Part shown: in pieces, positions 29,786-33,049 of the stretch | Numbering within the stretch: the first letter of the stretch is position 1 | How the letters are laid out: every line of letters starts with the position of its first letter | NCBI GenBank assembly: GCA_021401465.1 | Contig: JADDMT010000220.1 | Coordinates: forward strand, 1-33,049 | DNA from: Teratosphaeria epicoccoides | Lineage: Eukaryota; Ascomycota; Dothideomycetes; Mycosphaerellales; Teratosphaeriaceae | Length of the DNA: 33,049 nucleotides | Reading direction: 5' to 3' | Position numbers and translations under genes: made by a program | The notes under the pieces: generated by a model | What the model was told of the DNA's origin: nothing | What the model saw: the letters and a program-made list of their open reading frames with translations, nothing else | Databases searched by the model: none

Positions 29786-30275
29786 TGTCATAAGGGTAGG
29801 TGCCGATAGCAGGAAGGTAACTAGGTGTTAGACTCGGGAGCTGTAAAGAATATCGACAATAGCAGTTGACCTTGTAACTAACTCTCCTCTAAGCAAGAGA
29901 GGATTAAATTGAGATTAAGCACGAAGCTCCTAACTGCCTGTCCTAAAGCCATCCCTATATACTAGAGAGCGACAGAGCAGCTCTGTTAGATCTGTCGACA
30001 GACCTGACAGATCCGTGTCTGTAGATCTGTAGACTAACCCCATAGATCTAAGGGTCTGTCATCACGTGACAGATCCCTTCTTCCTTGTAAGCCTATAGAT
30101 CTGTAGACTAACCCTACAGATCCGGGGATCTGTCCTCACGTGACAGATCCTTTCTTCTATGACTATGCCTATGACTTATAGTACTCCTATGACGGTACTA
30201 TGACTCATAGCACTTAGGACCTACATGATCCTGTATCCTATAGTACTCCGGACAGTACTCCTGACACTCATGACA
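29786..30275 (-). repeat. Family 2 3' LTR (490 bp)
   Basis: It begins TGTCATGAGTGTCAGGAG at 30275 and ends CCTACCCTTATGACA at 29786 on the minus strand, with a TGTCAT/ATGACA inverted repeat at the ends. Within it a unit of about 74 bp is repeated twice (about 30020-30160). The unit contains gatctgtagactaaccc and a palindrome centred on CACGTG. Confidence 0.92.
30053..30150. promoter_or_regulatory. Two CACGTG-centred palindromes in the family 2 LTR
   Basis: Palindrome 1 spans about 30053-30076 (core CACGTG 30063-30068). Palindrome 2 spans 30126-30150 (core 30137-30142). In each, ggatctgtc-like and gacagatcc arms flank the core. CACGTG is the classic E-box bound by bHLH factors. Being symmetrical and 200-300 bp from the accessory gene start, the pair could serve transcription in both directions. 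That role is inferred. Confidence 0.5.
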
Positions 30276-30354
30276 CTATCCCCCTCTTAGTCTAGCTCGT
30301 CCCTAAGCTACCTCATTAGTGCGGGGTTTCTCTTGTTTCTTCTTTTAAACTGTG

Positions 30355-30987
30355 ATGTCTTCTCTTTCTACATCACTGCCTTGTGTCATTCTAGACACTA
30401 ACGCCCCTTTAACGCAGAAACGTAAACGCCGCGCGAATCGAATCTATCGTTAGGGCTAGGACAGCATGAAGTCCTATACTCGGTGTCAAGAGCTAAAGCT
30501 CGTCTGTCGGGTACACATTTCCTTGGGGAAATGTTCGCAATGTCACTTTAGCAACTGTCGGAGTTGCGACGCGAAGGTAACAGAGGTCGAATAGAAGAAG
30601 TTAGGCGATCGGCGGAAAAGACTAATTGCCGATCTCGATCGTGCGAAGGTAGTCCTAGCCGAAGCTTCGCAGAAGATGCTAGAGGCGCATGCGAAGGAGA
30701 TGCGTCTTCGAAAACAGTTAGACGCAGTCGACTAGGAGGTCGAAGATGGTCGCGCTCTCGAGGAGCGCGAGATCAGGGAGGAGGAGGCCGAGGAACAAGC
30801 TCTTGCGCAGGCCGGGTTTCTTCTTGACCTAGATCCTTCCGCGGGTCTCGCTCTTAGTCCTACGACATGGAGCGTAATGGAGGGTTTCGCTAACTCCTCA
30901 TATTAGGGTTTCCTGGATGGCGTGATAGCCGAGCCGGTCGATGGCGTCCCGCAGGAGTCTAGTCGTGGCTTAGGATCTTCTTCCTAG
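30355..30987 (+). pseudogene. Family 2 antisense accessory gene: basic, Cys-cluster and coiled-coil protein
   Basis: A single frame from ATG 30355 to TAG 30985-30987 (210 codons) has five internal stops, all TAG. Visible parts in order: a basic stretch QKRKRRANRIYR (likely nuclear signal); a cysteine cluster with the spacing C-x6-C-x8-C-x2-C-x4-C-x2-C (RCQELKLVC to NCRSCD, about 30487-30570), reminiscent of a fungal zinc cluster; a heptad-like charged helix (KKLGDRRKRLIADLDRAKVV to EEREIREEEAEEQALAQAG), a probable coiled coil; and a hydrophobic-acidic tail with SPTTWSVMEGF. It starts 80 bp from the LTR, so it probably depends on an LTR promoter. Its end overlaps the pol stop by 18 bp, tail to tail. 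The left copy has the same gene (2964-2332). Function unknown; a DNA-binding regulator is one guess. Confidence 0.68.
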
Positions 30988-33049
30988 GTTCGTTCCTTTC
31001 TCGAAACTTCGTATCTTTTGCTGACAGTTTCGCAGGTGTTCTAGGGGTTCCTAGGTGTTCTCGGTACTCCCATATCCTTCCCATTTTACTAAGTACTGTC
31101 GCTGTCCGTCCCGCTAGCGAGTGTCGATAATCCTTTCGACAGAGTACTCCGGTTCTTCTACTTCAGGGTCGAGTGGTAAGGGTTCTGATTGCAGTGCGGC
31201 GTCCGGCGCTGCTTGTTCTAGCAGAGAGACATGGAACACAGGGTGTATTCTCATCTGCTCGGGTAGCTGTAATTCAAAATTGACTGGTCCCGTCTTGGCC
31301 TTGATCCTGAATGGTCCTAGTTTTACAGCGTCTAGTTTTTTACTCGGTTTGTCCGATTTGATGTGACGGCGGAGGAGATACACCTTGTCCCCCTCCTTTA
31401 GAATTAGTCCCTTAATTCTCTTACGATTCGCGTACTATGCCATGTTCTACTAATAGAACTGCAGGTCGAGTCGTGCTTCTGTTTGCAGTCGGCGTAGATG
31501 TTCTACTCGTCCGAGTGCTGCTAGGTTCGGATCACTAGCTAAGACGTCTGGAATGTCTTCTATAGCTGATCTATACGCCATCTGAAATGGCGAGAGTCCT
31601 GTCGACTCTGCTGGCGTACTATTATACGCGAGCTGTGCCATTAGCAACAACTCTACCTAGTTGTTCTAGTCCCTATTAACATAGGATCGAAGGTACTGTT
31701 CTAACGTCTGATTTAGGCGTTCTGTCTGTCTATCCGTCTAAGGGTAGAAGGAAGTACTTAATCGATGTTTGACCTGGAATTGTCTCATTAGGGCTCTCTA
31801 GAAGTTAGAGGTAAACACGGATCCTCGATCCGTTACTAGGTCCTGTGGCATGCCGTGTAATGCCACTACCTATTTGATGAAGACATGCGCGATATCTTTA
31901 GTCTTGAAGTCTTCGCGGTAAGGGATAAATTTCCCGAACTTGGTGAATTAGTCGACTACTACCATGATCCTGTCGAAGAACTCATTAGTCGCGGGTTCTC
32001 TCGACTAAGGTAGTTTGACGATAAAATCCATAGCGAGCGATTCCCATAGCCGTTAAGGTACCTTTAGTAGTCGTAGTAGCCTATACGGTCTATGACAGTC
32101 GTGCTTACTTCGTCGGCAAGTCACACATCGACAGACGTAGTCCTCGATTGCCTTGCTTATCCTAGGGAAGTAATATTCTTGTCGGAGAATTTGCTTCATT
32201 TTAGACACTCCCGGGTGTCCTGCCTAAGGTACGTCGTGTCAGAGGCATAGTAGTTCCGATCGTAAAGACGTTAGCACATATACTAATCCTTGAAACAGAA
32301 GGATTCCGTCTTCGTCTTCCTAATCCTCCTGTCCATCAATGTCGTCGCGGACAGCGAGTGCGGTTAGGTCATAGATTAGGGCGTTCTTCAGGTCGTCCTG
32401 AAACCTACTAGTCCATGTAACAGTCGTGGCTACGAGTCGGTTGACTCCTAGCGTGCCATCGCTATTTTCCTGGAGAATAGCATGTTTCTCCCGCTTCACG
32501 CCCTTCATGTAGTCTGTCTAGCGGCTAAGTGCATCGGCGCGTGCGTTGTTAGTCCCCTTGCGATAGACGATCTTGCAGTTAAAACTAGAGAGCTCCTCGC
32601 TCTACCGAACCTGTCGTCAGTTTAACTCTTTCGTCGTTGTGAAGTATCGCAAGTTCTCATGGTCTGTGTAGACCGTGACCTAGTGCTTAGAACCTTCTAA
32701 GTAGACCCGCCAGGCCTTGTAGGCGTCTACTATAGCTAGAAGTTCTTTGTCGTGGACGTCATATCGGAGTTCCGGTCCAGACAATTTCCTCGAGTAGTAG
32801 GCGACTAGCTGTAGTCGTCTACTCGGTCCTAGTTGACTTAAGCATGCCCCGAGTGCTACGTCGGAGGCATCTGTTTCGACTGTGATAGGCTTATCCGGGT
32901 CGAACACAAGTAAGATCGGCTAATCTGTAAATCGTCGCTTGAGTTCCTCGAAGGCATTCCGTTAGGCGTCGTCCTATACGAATGGTGTATCCTTCGTCGT
33001 AAGAGTCGTAAGTAGTGCCGTGATCTTCGAATAGTTTGCCACAAATCTC
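30970..33049 (-). pseudogene. pol: Family 2 pol, 3' part (RNase H, integrase, chromodomain)
   Basis: One frame without shifts runs from the window edge to TAA 30972-30970. RNase H carries VETDASDVALGACLSQLG (about 32885-32830) and YSRKLSGPELRYDVHDKELL. The integrase has CVCRCVTC-like zinc-binding cysteines near 32135-32110, catalytic Asp at 32028 and 31830 and Glu at 31722, exactly 35 residues after the second Asp, so the catalytic triad is kept in this copy. The C-terminal domain (KLDAVKLGPFRIKAKTGPV near 31340-31280) is followed by a chromodomain (REYLVKWEGYGSTENT, about 31100-31050). Stops are fewer than in the left copy but still interrupt the gene (mostly TAG). Reverse transcriptase and gag lie beyond 33049. 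Confidence 0.92.

Larger units (their letters stand above)
29786..33049 (-). mobile_element. Family 2 Ty3/Gypsy chromodomain element, right copy, cut by window end
   Basis: A minus-strand element inserted into copy D. It has a 3' LTR (29786-30275), a polypurine tract (30288-30276, gaggggg on the minus strand), an accessory gene on the plus strand (30355-30987), and pol (30970-33049 and beyond). It is less RIP-mutated than the left copy at 127-3484 and gives the best view of family 2. Its 5' LTR, gag and primer site lie outside the window. Confidence 0.92.

Noticed and set aside
30564..30827. 87-codon plus-strand frame rich in Arg and Ser
   Set aside because: It is a shifted frame inside the antisense accessory gene at 30355-30987, whose own frame carries the cysteine cluster and coiled coil.
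31121..31366. 81-codon plus-strand Ser/Gly-rich frame
   Set aside because: Shadow of the pol C-terminal region on the minus strand, which matches the left family 2 copy residue by residue.

Overview
The window looks like a piece of a filamentous ascomycete (Pezizomycotina) genome. It is a nest of decayed Ty3/Gypsy LTR retrotransposons with chromodomains, around one roughly 6-kb island of ordinary-looking sequence. Outside the island the DNA is saturated with TA, TAG and CTA and poor in CA/TG. Reading frames are broken almost only by point-mutation stops, mostly TAG (from CAG or TGG), and not by frameshifts. This is the signature of repeat-induced point mutation (RIP, C-to-T at CpA), a process of filamentous ascomycetes. 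The species cannot be named from the sequence.

Layout. (1) 1-3484: two pieces of a retroelement called here family 2: the edge of a minus-strand LTR (1-126), inserted in the pol gene of a plus-strand copy (127-3484) that ends in a 440-bp LTR. (2) 3485-9590: island little touched by RIP. It holds one apparently intact spliced gene (5824-7336, minus; fungal DUF7924-like), a broken TPR-like gene (7346-8345, plus), a doubtful ORF (8719-9330, minus), and stretches with no supported gene. (3) 9591-12375: heavily mutated AT-rich DNA with a small LTR-like relic and a 67-bp tandem duplication. (4) 12376-29785: a nest of one family (family 1). Copy C (minus) is split by copy A (plus, 12488-28066, target duplication TAGCG). 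Copy A is split by the full-length copy B (minus, 16310-24478, 360-bp LTRs, target duplication ATGTC). A fourth copy, D, is represented by an LTR at 29417-29776. (5) 29786-33049: a minus-strand family 2 copy with a 490-bp LTR, cut by the window end.

Most interesting content. Both families carry, between pol and the 3' LTR, an extra gene on the opposite strand, tail to tail with pol. It encodes a protein with an N-terminal cysteine cluster followed by basic or coiled-coil sequence. In family 1 (17468-18964) it has its own TATA-containing upstream region. In family 2 (30355-30987) it starts 80 bp from the LTR and its stop overlaps the pol stop region by 18 bp. I do not recognise these proteins. 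Family 1 also has a single fused gag-pol frame of 1,654 codons. A 9-nt sequence next to the LTR is complementary to an LTR sequence 34 nt downstream of a TATA box, which suggests Tf1-type self-priming of reverse transcription.

All retroelement genes here carry premature stops and look inactive. The sequence shows a history of repeated insertion into older copies with RIP after each round: the inner copy B is less mutated than its host copy A.
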